Source: Blastocystis sp. Blastoise (lineage: Eukaryota > Sar > Bigyra > Opalinata > Blastocystidae). From it: DNA of 64,000 bases. The stretch is from NCBI GenBank assembly GCA_039096225.1, contig JBBPEB010000029.1, forward strand, positions 1 to 64,000, read 5' to 3'. Position 1 is the stretch's first letter. Each line of letters opens with the position of its first letter. This document shows, in pieces, positions 39,933-52,400 of the stretch. The translations under genes and the position numbers were made by a program. A model generated the notes under the pieces. The model did no database searches. It saw only the letters and a program-made list of their open reading frames with translations, and was not told the DNA's origin.

Positions 39933-41511
39933 TTAATAGATGATTTTTGTAGTTGAAGGAAGTGCATCTTCTTCTTCTTCATCACTATTTCCTTGTGTTT
40001 CTTCTTTTTCTTCTATTTTCTTATGAACTAACTTAAATGGCTCTTCTAACATTACTTTAATATTTAATAAATCGTCCTCCATTTCTTGATCTAATATATT
40101 TAATGTATTTGTTTGTTCATTTAAGGTCTATATAGAAAATATAGTTATTTAATAATATATAAAAAATAGTTATTTAATAATATATAAAAATAGTTATTTA
40201 ATAATATATAAAAAATAGTTATTTAATTATATATAAAAATGTGAGTAAATAATATATAAATTATAGTTAATAAATAATACATAAATAAATATGAAACATA
40301 TATATATATATACTTGAAGAACTTGTGATTGTTGTGAGGGTTCAAGTGAAACGACAGGCATGTTTTGATATTCAGCACTATTCAGAAAAGCATCAATACC
40401 ATCCAAACTAGCTTTTGGTCCCCTAGGAAGAAAGTATTTATATATAATATAATAATAAATAATATAATAATAAATAATATATATATATATAGAATAATAA
40501 ATAATAGAATATATACTTTGGATCCATGAGATTATCTTTAATACCTCGAATATTCTGTTGTAATTCTGTTTCTGTATTTGATAACGGTATACCTTTCATA
40601 TTAATTTGATGAATCTTAGATAATACCTATATATATATATATATTTATGTTAAATAGAAATATTTATAAAAATAATAGTATAAAAAAAATATATATTTAT
40701 AAAAAAATATTAAATATAGAATAATATGCTATATATACATTAATTAATTTGATTTCTAGTTTATTTTGCATATCTGACAATACAGTCATTTGATTATGAC
40801 TCATGTGACTTTGACGATTTAAATCATTCAATAGACTCTTAAGTCTCTATACATAATTATAATATATATAATAATAAAAATAAATATAATAAAAATAAAT
40901 ATAATAATAGAAATAAATATAATAAAAATAAATATAATAATAAAAATAAACATAAATATAAACATAATAATTATAAAAACAAAAATAATCATCATAAAAA
41001 TAACAATAAACTTAATTTACATTTAATTGTTCCATGAGTGATCTTGCTAATGTATCTTGATTATGTTTACGAGCGTGAAGTTGTTCAAAGCCAATCACAT
41101 AATCAGGGACTAATGAATCTGGCATAGGATTCTCAGCTTCAAATTGATCGTAAATATCGATAGGCATAGCTATTTGACGATTCATACTAAACAAGAGAAA
41201 ACAAAAGAGTAGAGATGCAATAAATAAATATAAATTTATATTAAACAAGACACATACTGAGGGTTATACATATTTTTCTGTTCGGGTTGAACTTGCTTAT
41301 ATACAATTGTTTTGAATGGAGAATTGGGAGTATTCTCATATCTAAGGTATGAAATAAACAAATACATCAACAATATAAATACAATCTCTGAAGTGATTGA
41401 AGATACGATGTCACGCTGAGATCTATGGATGAATAATAATATTAGATCGATATTTCATATATGCGTTGCTACTAGTATCTACATACATTTCGGGTCTGTT
41501 TGAGGATTCAT
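39933..41511 (-). CDS. Nup54-like nucleoporin (coiled-coil part)
   Basis: Exons join in phase from MNPQTDPK (start 41511) to TTKIIY and the stop at 39935-39933. After a short N-terminus comes PDSLVPDYVIGFEQLHARKH (Nup54: VGFQDLKARIEQQ), then coiled helices (LKSLLNDLNRQSHMSHNQ, DMQNKLEIKLINVLSKIHQI) and NMKGIPLSNTETELQQNIRG (Nup54: KSGYAIQADEEQLRVQL). Further on come LNEQTNTLNILDQEMEDDL and NIKVML (Nup54: DDLEDIKLV). In animals and fungi Nup54 forms the Nup62-Nup58-Nup54 central-channel trimer of the nuclear pore. This version appears to lack the FG-repeat N-terminus, so either it is shorter in this organism or the FG part was missed. An acidic tail follows the coil. Confidence 0.6.
40125..40265. 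repeat. Intronic repeat (AAAATAGTTATTTAATAATA-type)
   Basis: Four copies of a ~28-bp A/T-rich unit lie in one intron of the Nup54-like gene. Confidence 0.85.
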
Positions 41512-41886
41512 AAGGATATTACGATAAAAAATAAATAGCAAAATAAACTAATTTGAAAACCAAAGCTATTTCTATAATTATTTTATAAACATAAGCATTT
41601 TTTTCATTTTATTCATTCTTACAACAGTTTTAAGGGGTTTCTATAGGTATCCGTCGGCTTTTTGCGGCAATTTGAAGCCAAAAGAAAAATACCATAAAAG
41701 TATAGAAACCCTGAAATTTACTAAAAAAGGTTGAATAAAAAGACAGCTTTTGCTTTTATCCAATTCCCCGTGATTCTTGTGATAAATTTAAGCTGAATAT
41801 TTTATTCATATCAAACTCTAAATATTGTTTGTTTTCATTTTCAGTCGCTTTTATTCCATTCTTTTTCTGATCTAGATAACTCACAA
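41512..41886. promoter_or_regulatory. Divergent promoter (Nup54-like / ankyrin protein)
   Basis: The 375-bp gap between two outward-facing starts has a GC-richer stretch at 41640-41700 (ATCCGTCGGCTTTTTGCGGC). No known box identified. Confidence 0.5.
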
Positions 41887-42941
41887 ATGTCTTCAAACAT
41901 GTTTGATTACCTTACCGTATCTTGTCTAAAGACCTCTTTCTTATTTATATTATGTTTATAGCACAGCTGCCAAGATAATAACATTCAAACAGCTGCTGGA
42001 GATGGAGAACTTGAAGCTGTTAAGGCATTTATTGCTAAGGGAGTTAATGTGAATGATCGTGATAGTAATGGATACTCTGCTTTGTATATATTTAAATATA
42101 AATTTAGTGTTTTTCTTGGAGAAGTAGTTTTTTAAAATTAAACTCTTTTGTCTTTTATTATAAATATTTATTTTAATATATAGACATGCTGCAAGTAGTT
42201 ATGGATACCCAGAAATTGTTCAATATCTTCTTGATAATGGTGCTGGTATTTTATATTCATGCTTAATATTCTATATTTCTAAATATAATTTTTCTTATTT
42301 ATGTATATATAGATGCTGTTATTAGAGATAGTGATGGTGACTCTCCTTTACATGTAAATAATGATTAAATATATATATAAAATTATTTATTTCGTTGATA
42401 GTTTTAGTATTAAACATATATATAATTATTATAGATGTGTGAATTTCCCGCTTGTGCGAAATTACTTATTGAACACGGAGCAAGTCCTGAAGATATTAAC
42501 TGTGAAGGAAAATCCGTATATAATAAATATATTTCTTTAATATTTTTTAGTAAATGTATAATTATATATTTAATACTAAATATTATAACTATAATTTTAT
42601 AAATATAGTGTGTACGATATGCTTTTGAAGAAGAATTTAATGATATGCTTGAATTTTATATATGTATATATATATAATCAATCAACATAAAATATATATA
42701 TATATAATCAATCAACATAAAATATATATATATATAATCAATCAACATAAACTATATATAATCAATCAACATAAACTATATATAATCAATCAACATAAAA
42801 TATATATAATCAATCAACATAAACTATATATATATATTAATTGGTGCTTTAGATAATAAGGTATTAGAACAATGGATAAATGAATTAGGAGAACAGAGAA
42901 AGAAGGAATTAGAAGATTATCTTTCAAATTATAATGAATAA
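41887..42941 (+). CDS. Small ankyrin-repeat protein
   Basis: Seven exons (41887-41916, 41962-42083, 42184-42245, 42313-42353, 42435-42515, 42609-42663, 42853-42941) join in phase to 159 aa. It contains about three ankyrin repeats: NNIQTAAGDGELEAVKAFIA, NDRDSNGYSALHAASSYGYP with EIVQYLLDNGAD, and IRDSDGDSPLHMC...CAKLLIEHGAS. A short acidic helical C-terminus follows. The TPLH-type turns are intact (SALHAA, SPLHMC). Ankyrin repeats bind proteins; the partner is unknown. The length resembles small fungal/protist ankyrin proteins of the YAR1/YGL242C type. The last intron is a minisatellite. Confidence 0.88.
42664..42852 (+). repeat. Minisatellite intron (ATAATCAATCAACATAAA units)
   Basis: The 189-nt last intron of the ankyrin gene is built of seven copies of ATAATCAATCAACATAAA with variable (TA)n between them. 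It has no internal AG before the acceptor TTTAG at 42852. It also happens to be open in one frame (INQHK repeats), but the coding phase of the flanking exons shows it is spliced out. Confidence 0.9.
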
Positions 42942-43346
42942 TCTATACCTATTTATATCTAGAAAATATTTTTATTTATGTATATTTGTATGTTTATCGA
43001 TATTTGTTTCTTTTTATTCATTTAAATAAAAAATATTTAATATTAATAAAAAAAAATTCGTCAATACTGTTCTTGAATCATATTTATTTAAAAAAAAAAA
43101 CACTTTACAATATATATATACATTTATTACTCTAAAAATTAAATGAAATATCTATATCCTTTAATTATTGTATTCATAACAGCAAATACCATTCTATTAT
43201 TACATAATAAATACTATGATAATAAAAAAAACGAATATACAAAACAACTTGGATATTAAGTATTGTTTTTTAAATTTTGAGAATATATAAAGAAAAATAT
43301 ACATAAGCAAATATATCTATATAAAATAATTAAAATAAAAATGAAT
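42942..43346. other. Intergenic, contains one possible microprotein
   Basis: A-rich spacer between the ankyrin gene and the small MGGG protein gene. Apart from the 38-codon frame listed at 43143-43259, nothing is seen. Confidence 0.45.
43143..43259 (+). CDS. Possible 38-aa single-span membrane microprotein
   Basis: A frame of 38 codons with ATG and TAA: a hydrophobic helix YPLIIVFITANTILLLH, then a basic/polar tail with N, K and Y. Composition and layout (helix first, charged tail after) look like small inner-membrane or ER subunits, but no family is recognised and A/T-rich DNA can produce such a frame by chance. Confidence 0.3.
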   Translation: MKYLYPLIIVFITANTILLLHNKYYDNKKNEYTKQLGY

Positions 43347-43641
43347 TTAATTTAATCTAGGATCGTCTTCTTTAGCATGTTTACACCAATATTGAGAAGG
43401 AATATGTCTGAAAGGAGCTTGAGGTCTTCTCTCGTGATTCATACTAAAAACCATGACAGGAATAGAAACACAAATCATACACAAAGCAGTAATCTTAGTG
43501 TTTCTAGCCCATTTAGCGTTTTGAACCCACCAACCACCAGAAGGAGCCCAAACGTGTTGAGGGAAATTAAATTTCTATAAAAATACAAAAAAATAAATTA
43601 TATATATAGAGAAAAACTAAACATACAGCACCACCACCCAT
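43347..43641 (-). CDS. Small MGGG/HVW membrane protein, probably a mitochondrial (complex I-type) subunit
   Basis: Two exons (43641-43627 encoding MGGGA, then 43574-43347) join in phase to 80 aa. It reads MGGGAKFNFPQHVWAPSGGW, then a basic/Trp segment, a single hydrophobic helix (ITALCMICVSIPVMVFS), and a conserved-looking tail with PSQYWCKHAKEDDP. This MGGG...HVW.P.GGW layout with one transmembrane helix matches a small protein family seen in fungi and plants that is associated with respiratory complex I. The family link is from memory of the motif only. If right, the organism has a respiratory-type mitochondrion. Confidence 0.6.
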
Positions 43642-44219
43642 ATTCTATATCACTTGAAATTAAATTAAAAGGGTATAATAAATGATAAACAAGTTATTAC
43701 CTGATTAAGAAAAGAGAGAATTCTTATGAAACAGAGTACTGGAGAATGTTAACGATTATTCTGGTTTTTGTAGGTGAAATATGGATTTAATCACGGTTAT
43801 CATTTTTGTTTTGTTATTGAAGAATCAAGAATCATGGGAATTCAATGATATACACCTTTCAAATGAAAATAAACAGAAGAATATTATCTTTTCATTATTT
43901 TATAGAATAAATCATTTATTTTGGCATAAATCATAAAGATTCATTTATTTCTCATGTTTTACATGATCCTATAATGTATAATAATATACAAAATTCAAAA
44001 TATTTCATTGAATAGAAAATAATTAACTTATAACCAAACATATTGATTTCAAATAATAAGACTTATTATCAAAAAAAGTAATTACGTTTGAAAATGCATT
44101 TAACATAACTTTATTCACAACCAAATGACTGTAATTTAAAAAAAAAGTATATCATACAACGTTAAAGACTAATAAAATAAAATAAATTATATAGCATGCA
44201 AAGAATATATCTATAGAGT
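43642..44219. other. Intergenic, no gene seen
   Basis: 578 bp between two minus-strand genes; AT-rich, including the promoter of the MGGG protein and the 3' end of the MHF2 gene. Confidence 0.5.
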
Positions 44220-44500
44220 TTAGAAATCTAAAAGTAATTGAGGAAGAATTTTCTGAATAGCTTCTGGAGTTACAATTTCTTGATTATCTGAATCAAGATG
44301 AGCTCTTTGTATTGCCTCAACAATGAACATTCTAAGAAATTCTGTTGCTGCCAAAGATCCATCTGAGGATATCTTCGTTTTTGGATTCCAATAAGTCTTT
44401 AATAATCTTTCAATTGTTGCCTAAAATAAATAAAATGTGGCACTTTGTATTTATTGTTATTATGATATACTTGTTTAAATGTAGTAGGACTTGACGACAT
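44220..44500 (-). CDS. CENP-X / MHF2 histone-fold protein
   Basis: Two exons (44500-44471 and 44420-44220, 50-nt intron) join in phase to 76 aa. It has a histone fold with ATIERLLKTYW, TKISSDGSLAATEFLRMFIV and EAIQRA helices, and ends with AIQKILPQLLLDF, almost identical to the human CENP-X (MHF2/STRA13) C-terminus EKVLPQLLLDF. It pairs with CENP-S (MHF1) in the inner kinetochore CENP-T-W-S-X complex and, with FANCM-type helicases, in DNA repair. The length matches the family. It shares a 278-bp divergent promoter with the giant coiled-coil gene. Confidence 0.92.
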
Positions 44501-44778
44501 AGTTCTTTGAAGTATTATGACTCTAACTTCGTTCCTTTTATAAAAAAATAATGGCAAACCAATTATTGCGGTAATTCTAGTTTAATGAATGGAAATAATA
44601 AATATAATTCTGGGAATAATTCAAATGAAAAATTCGTGAAAAAGAAAAACAGAGCAGAAACAATTGTTGCTTAAACAAAGATAAATTAAAATATTTATAC
44701 TTTTCTTTGATTATATTCTATCTATAAATAGATCAAGGTTATAATCTAAATACAACAAATTTATAAATAACAACAATT
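44501..44778. promoter_or_regulatory. Divergent promoter (MHF2 / giant coiled coil)
   Basis: A 278-bp gap between outward-facing start codons. AT-rich; no specific element recognised. Confidence 0.5.
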
Positions 44779-47700
44779 ATGAGTGTTTCTTCAACAAGTA
44801 TGTAAAATATCTTTATTTTGTTGCTATTCATATATCTATATAGGTACTCTATCGGATTTTCTTAGTATTATTCGTAAAGCAGTTTGTGAAACTGTGTTTG
44901 ATGATAATCCATCAGCAAACTCAACAGATACTAAGGAAACACTTCTTTCAGATATTGATAAATGCATCAAAAACGTATTTTTATAATTATTCAACTCTTA
45001 AAAATTCATATATTTTATTTTTTTATAGAATTCTGTGGATAACATTGAACCATTAACACTTCATATCTTTGAAGCATTTTGTGAAGATGTATATATGAAT
45101 AATTAATATATATTAAATACATAATGACTCAAATAATAATTAAAACATTGTTTATAGAGACGTTCTTATTTTAGTGAACTTCTACGAGAAATAGCCAATG
45201 AACGTTCTCGATTTAAAGTTATAGAAGACTCTTGTGATACAATCCAAGTATATATATTATATTATATTATATTTTCTTCTTAATTAGTATTCTATGTATA
45301 TTTTTTAAATTTAATTTTGAGTTTTATTATTATGTTTATTATTATTATTATTATATAGTTGTCTTTATGGCAATCGATGCATCCCCAAGAATCTGCGAAA
45401 TTACTTCAATATTCAAAATCAATTTTTAAATTAATAAAGTCCCATATTAATACTAATGATTATTATACAAATACACAAGTCTCACAAGAATATCTTAATT
45501 ATAAACAGTATTTATTATTTATTATATTTATTAATATTTTTAATTTTTTTTTTATATATTAATAAATTATTATATATATATATTTAAATTATTATAGATA
45601 TTAATAAATATAATAAAAATAATATATAATCAATATAAATATAGTATTATTATAAAAACCTTATAAAACCATTATACTATAGGAAAAGTGACGATTTACA
45701 AAAGTATATGAATGAATTACAGGAACAAGTTGATTTATTAAATAAACAGAAAGAGACTCTTCTTCTTTCTATATCTACTTCTACAGCTATATCTCCTTCT
45801 CCTTCTATTTCTTTACCTATAAACTCACAAGAAACAAATTCTATGAAACTATCTGAATCTAATTCAGCTATATCTCTGAATTCAGAAGAAATTGAAACAT
45901 TATCTTCTTCTTCTTCTGTTAGTACTCCAAAAGAGAATTCTATTAAACTTGTCGAATTATCTACTTCTACTCCATCTAATGAATCTATCGATCCAAATAA
46001 GTTGAAAATAGATACTCAATTAAATAGTTTATTAAAAGAATTCCAACAAGAACAAGAGTCAAATCAACTTATTATACAATCTTTACAAGATAAAGCTTAT
46101 CAATATACTCAAGAAAAGAATAAATTACAAATTGAAATGACAAAATTAACAAAACAAAATGATGAATATTCGAAGAAAATACTTGAATTACAAGTATGTT
46201 TAAGTCAAAAAGAAGCTCAACTTGTAAGTATGAAATGTGATTTAGAATCAGATAAGAAAATACTAAATAATAATGAGAATCGTTATCAGTCTCTTCTTGA
46301 AGAACGTAGTTCTATTTTAAATAAAATGAATTTATTATCTCGTGAAAAAGAAGATTTATTAGAATTACAATCAACATATAAGAATGAAATTAATCGATTA
46401 ACTGCTATTGTTAATGAATTATATAATGCTATTGAGTCGGATAAAGAAAGAGTACTCAATTTAAGTAATATTAATAAACAATTAGAATTAGAAAATATTC
46501 AAATTAAATTGAAATTAAAACAGATAGATCCATTAAATAATATGTATTCATTCTCAAATATATATAAATTTAATACTAACTCAACATCTATAAATTCTGA
46601 TGAAAATAATGATACGTTAGCTATAAAAGATAATATTGTTGATAATAATAATGGTGATAATAGTGATATTGTTGATAATAATAATGGTGATAATAGTGAT
46701 AATATTGATATTGCTGATAATGTTGATATTGCTGATAATACTAATGTTGATCATGTTGATAATACTAATAATAATACTACTAATACTACTAATAATATTA
46801 ATACTACTAATACTACTCCTCCTAATAATCTCTCTTCATCATCTCTTCTTTCTATATCATCAGAGACATCAATATCTCAAGATATTATAAATACATCTCC
46901 TGTATCTATATTATCTTCTACCAATAATCTTAAGAATATTACGAGTATCAATAATTATGGGGATAAAGAAATTGATATCGATATAGAAAGTCAATCTAAA
47001 GATTCTATAGAATCTGATACAAATAATACTATAGACAATAATACTATTGACAATAATACTATAGACAATAATACTATAGACAATAATACTATTGACAATA
47101 ATACTATTAACAATAATACTATTAACAATAATACTATTAACAATAATACTATAGACAATAATACTATAAATACTGCTACTTCTCCTAAAGATATTCCTGC
47201 CCAAGTTCTTCATCTTCCTAGTTATAGTGTATTTAAAGCCCATGATGATAATGATGGAATAGGTGAAATAATAGATGTTTCTTCTTTCTCTGAAATAGCT
47301 CGAAATGCTATTTGGAAACGAGATAATGAAATTACATATCTTGAAGATCGTATAGATAAATTACAATTAGCAAATTCAGGATATTATGACCATACTATAG
47401 CTTTAAGTATGGGAGAAAAAGGAAAAGAAATAGTAGAACAATCCTATCAAGATAAATATGAAGATCTTTCTAGTCGTTATGAGTCGTTAAATCGTGAACA
47501 TGAAAAGTTACAAGTAGAATATAATTCTTTAGAACAATATATTCAAGATACTATTCATAATAGAGAAAAACAATCTATAGTAGAATCAAGTATTTCTTCT
47601 GTTTGTTCTCCTTCTACTAAGAAAGAAGAAATATCAAATAATGAAATGAATCAAAATAATAATCTAATAGAGAATACTATAAATAAAGAAGATACCTTGT

Positions 47701-49423
47701 CTCCTGAAGACGATGTTACTCCTTCTAATGCTTATTTATTAGGTATTCAAGATTCTTATAATACTTTATATGAAGAGAAAGAACAGATTTCAGAACAATT
47801 ACAAACTTTACAAATCTCTATGATTAAGATGAGAAAAGAATATATGAATACTATTGAAGATAAACAGAAAGAAATAGATCAATTGACACATAATATAGAA
47901 GATAAAATGAATATTATTCATGAATTTGAAATTGAATTAAAGAAACATGAAGATAATCAAGGAAATTTATCTCCTATTTCTAAAGATGAAATCTTAGCAT
48001 TTATGGAACAAACAAAGAAATTAACTGATAAATTTGAATCTCTGTCTTCTTCTGTTATAGAAAAGTCATCTGCTGATACGAATAGTATAGTTAAGAATGA
48101 TAGTAATAATTCTATGATAACTACAGATATCAATTCTAATAATATACAAAATAATAATGAAGATGAACTAAATCAATTGAAATTCAATATATCAGAACTT
48201 CAAAAACAAGTTAATTCTTCAAAACAAGAAATAGAAAAGTATAAGCAAATTATAGAATCTAAAGAAGAAGAAGAGAAAGAAATAAAAGTAAAATATGATG
48301 ATATTATCTATAAATATAATGAATTAACTAAAAATAATACAGAAAGTATATCAAAATATACATCAATGGAAGTTAATTATAAAGAAGAAATTCAAAACTA
48401 TAATGAACAAATAGAATCGATGAGTGAAGAATTAGAACAACTTCATATTCAATGTGATCAATATATAAATAATGAAAAGAAAAATAAAGATAGTATTGAG
48501 GAGAAAGAAAAAGAAATAATTCAATTAAATACCTCAATAAAAACTCTTCATGAAAAAATTCAGAAACAATCAGATATGGGTATGAGATTGTCTGAATTAA
48601 TGGATGAAATAGAAGATATGTCAAATGAATTAGAAACTAATGCTTCTACTATTAGTTATCTAGAGAAATCTGTTAGTTCTTTACAACATCAAAATGAATT
48701 ATTAAGTATAGAATATAATAAAAAGCGAAAAGATTATGAATCTCTTAATCAAATAAATATACAAGTAAATAAAGAAAAAGAACAATATATAAAAGAAAAT
48801 AAACAATATAAACAAGAAAAAGAACAATTAATGAAAGAAAAAGAACAATATATGAAGGAGAAAGAACAATATATGAAGGAGAAAGAACAATATATAAAGG
48901 AGAAAGAACAATATGAACAAGAGAAACATCAACTTGAAGAACAAATTGAATTATTAAAGAAAACAATGAATGATGAAACAATGAATGAAACTAAACCTGA
49001 TTCTGCTACTCAATTAAATAATAATATAGAAGAAAATGAAATGATAATAAAACAATTACTTGAAGAGAAATATCAATTAGAATGTGATAATAAAACACTA
49101 GTACAACATATGAATGACTTAGGAAATCAAACAGAAGAAGTTCAATCTAATTATAATTATTTATTAAATGATTATTTATCATTACCTGATTCATTTGATT
49201 TATATGATATATCGTTATCTCGTGTTCATAAGATTAATAAGAAAGATGTTCATGATGTTGTTAATACTATAAATGAGTATTTACAACAAGTACGTAAATG
49301 TATGGTCTCTACAATGAATGATTTTACGGATATTAAACAAGCATTTCAAGACTTAAAACATGACTATGAAAATCATTTATTTAGACATAAGCATAAAAAA
49401 CATTCTAAAGAGGATGATGATGG

Positions 49424-49460
<37 letters not shown>

Positions 49461-52400
49461 AAAGAAGAAGATGATGATGAAGATGAAGATGATGAAGATG
49501 ATGATAAAGTATTTACTTTACAATTAAAATTACTAACTTTAGCTAGTGAATGTGATAAACAAATTAAAATGAATGAAAAAATAGAAAAGACATTAAAAGA
49601 AAAAGAAAAAGAAATAAATACATTAAAATCGAAAGTATCATCCTTAGCTTCATCTGTAGAATCTATTCAAAAAGAAAAAGAAAATGATGATTATGAAAAT
49701 AAAGAATTATTATTCACGTTATCTAGACAACATGAAAAATGTTTAACTGAATTAACTTCATTTAAAGAAAAACAACAAGTGATTGATAATGATATAAATA
49801 ATGATAATAATGATAATATAAATAAAGATAATAATATAAGTAAAGATAATGATATAAATAAAGATAATGATATAAATAATGATAATAAAGATAATAATAT
49901 AAATAATGATAATATTATAAATAAAGATATTGATAATAATATAAATAAAGATATTGATATTGATAAATCAACTGATATAAATATTTCAGAATCAAATTCT
50001 ATGTTAAATACTATTCCTAAAGATACGAATTCTATAGATTTTAATAAAGTTCAAAAACAATATGAAGAATCATGCAAACAATTGGATGATTTGAAGAAAT
50101 CTGCCAATGAAATGGAAGAGAATTATAAACGTATTATATCTACTTTAGAAGATGAAAAGAAGTCTCTTATTATAACGAATGAACAATGTACTAAAGAGAA
50201 TGAACTATATAAGAAATCAATGGAAGAGAAAGAAGATACAAGGAGACAAATAGAAGAAGAAGTTGTTGGCTGTAAAAAAGAAATAGAATCGAATCAATTG
50301 AAAATAGAAGAAAATATCAATACAATTACAAAATTAACAAATGATAATAATGAATTAATTAAAGAGAAGAATGAATTAAAGAGTGAATATGAACATATAT
50401 ATAATGAATATGAGAAATCAAAAGAATTATTAAAAGAGAAAGAAACAAATTCACTAAAAGAAAATACTATTATTGATACCTATAAGAAAGAAATAGATGA
50501 TCTTCAGCAGGAAGTGCAAGATAAGAATATTATAGTGAATGATTCTCAAATAAAACTCAAAGAACAAGATCAAACCATTGCTGAATTGAACCTGAAAATG
50601 GATGAATCTAAACAAATTCTTGAAGATAAAGAAAAAGAGATACAAACAAATAAAGATTCTATAGAAGAAAACAAAAATACTATAAATAAATTAGAAACTG
50701 AAATAAATGATTTAAAGAATACTATATATACACTTGAACAGAAATCAAAGCAATTACAACTTGATCAAGTAAGTCTTCAAACATCAAATAATTCATTAAT
50801 TACACAAATAGATAGTATGAAACAGAAAGAAAAAGAAAATGAACAAGAATATATTTTATTAAAAGAAACTAATATTACTTTAGTTGATGAAAAGAGAAAA
50901 ATTAAACAAGAATTAGAAACAATGAAAGATTCTATAGAAGAATTCAATAAATCAATTAAGTCTGAACAAGATAAAAATGAACAATTAGCTAATCAAAATA
51001 ATATACTTGAAAATAAATTATCTTTATTAACAAATGAAATAGAATCCGAAAGATTATCAAAAGATAGTTTTGATAGTTCTATAACGGAATATAAATTAGC
51101 TAATGAGAAATTAGAAAAAGAAATTCAAATGTTGAAAGAGTCAAATAATTCGTCGACACAAGAAGTTATTCATCATTATGAAGAGTTATTAGCAGATAAA
51201 GTTCATGAAATAGAAAATAAAGAAAATGAAATTAATCAATATATAAGTGAAATAGATATATTAAAGAAAGACATTGAAGATGGAAAAACAAAAGATACAG
51301 AGAAAGACTTAATTATAAGTGATAAGAATAAAGAAATTGAACAATATGAGAATAAGAATACGATGTTTTTCAATGAGATAGAGTCTTTAAAGAAGGATAT
51401 AATACAATATAAACAACGAATTGAAGAATGTAATGAAGAGATTGAAGATAAAGAAGAAGTTATTCGTGATAAAAAGAGTGTGTTATTAGAATTAAATAAT
51501 AAAATAGAACAATATATGATTACGATGAAAGAGAATGAAAAGGAAATTAATATATATAAATCATTAGTTGAAGAGAATAAGAAGGAGAAAGAACAATTGA
51601 TGGAAAATATAGATAAAAATACTCAAGAAATTAAAGACTATAAATGTATAATAGAAAAGAAGAATAAAGAGATAGAAGAACAAAAGAATACTATAGATAT
51701 ACAAATACAAGAAATCGATCAATTACATAGTAATCAAGAAATGATGAAGAAACAAATTGATGATCATGAAAATATTATTAATAAATATAAAAAACAACTT
51801 GATAATTATGAAGAGAATATTAATAAATATAAGAAAGAAATTGATAATTATGAAGAGAATATTAATAAATATAAAAAACAACTTGATAATTATGAAGAGA
51901 ATATTAATAAATATAAGAAAGAAATTGATAATTATGAAGAGAATATTAATAAATATAAAAAACAACTTGATGATAATGAAAATACTATAAATAAATATAC
52001 TCAACAAGTTGATGATATTCATAATATAATTCAAGATATTCATAATCTTTGTGATTCGAATAGAAGTTCTGAAGATATAAATATTATTCCTATTGATTCT
52101 TCTTCATGTGATCCTAATGATGATTCGAATAGAATTCTTGAAGAAATGAAAGAGATTCACCTACAATTTAGTACTATATTAAAACAAATCAAAGAATCTA
52201 ATAATACAATAGATATACAATTGAATACTATTCATCAATATGAATCTACAATAGATATGCATACAAAACATATAGAAGATTTGGAACATACTATTAAAGA
52301 ATTAAAGGAATCTATTTCTCATTATATAGATGCAGACATAGAAAGAGAATCTTTATTAGAGGAAGCTAGTAAACAAATTGAAGATGATCAGAAAGAGATG

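Noticed and set aside
42662-42856. INQHK-repeat protein
   Set aside because: Phase of the neighbouring ankyrin exons shows this is a spliced intron with a minisatellite.
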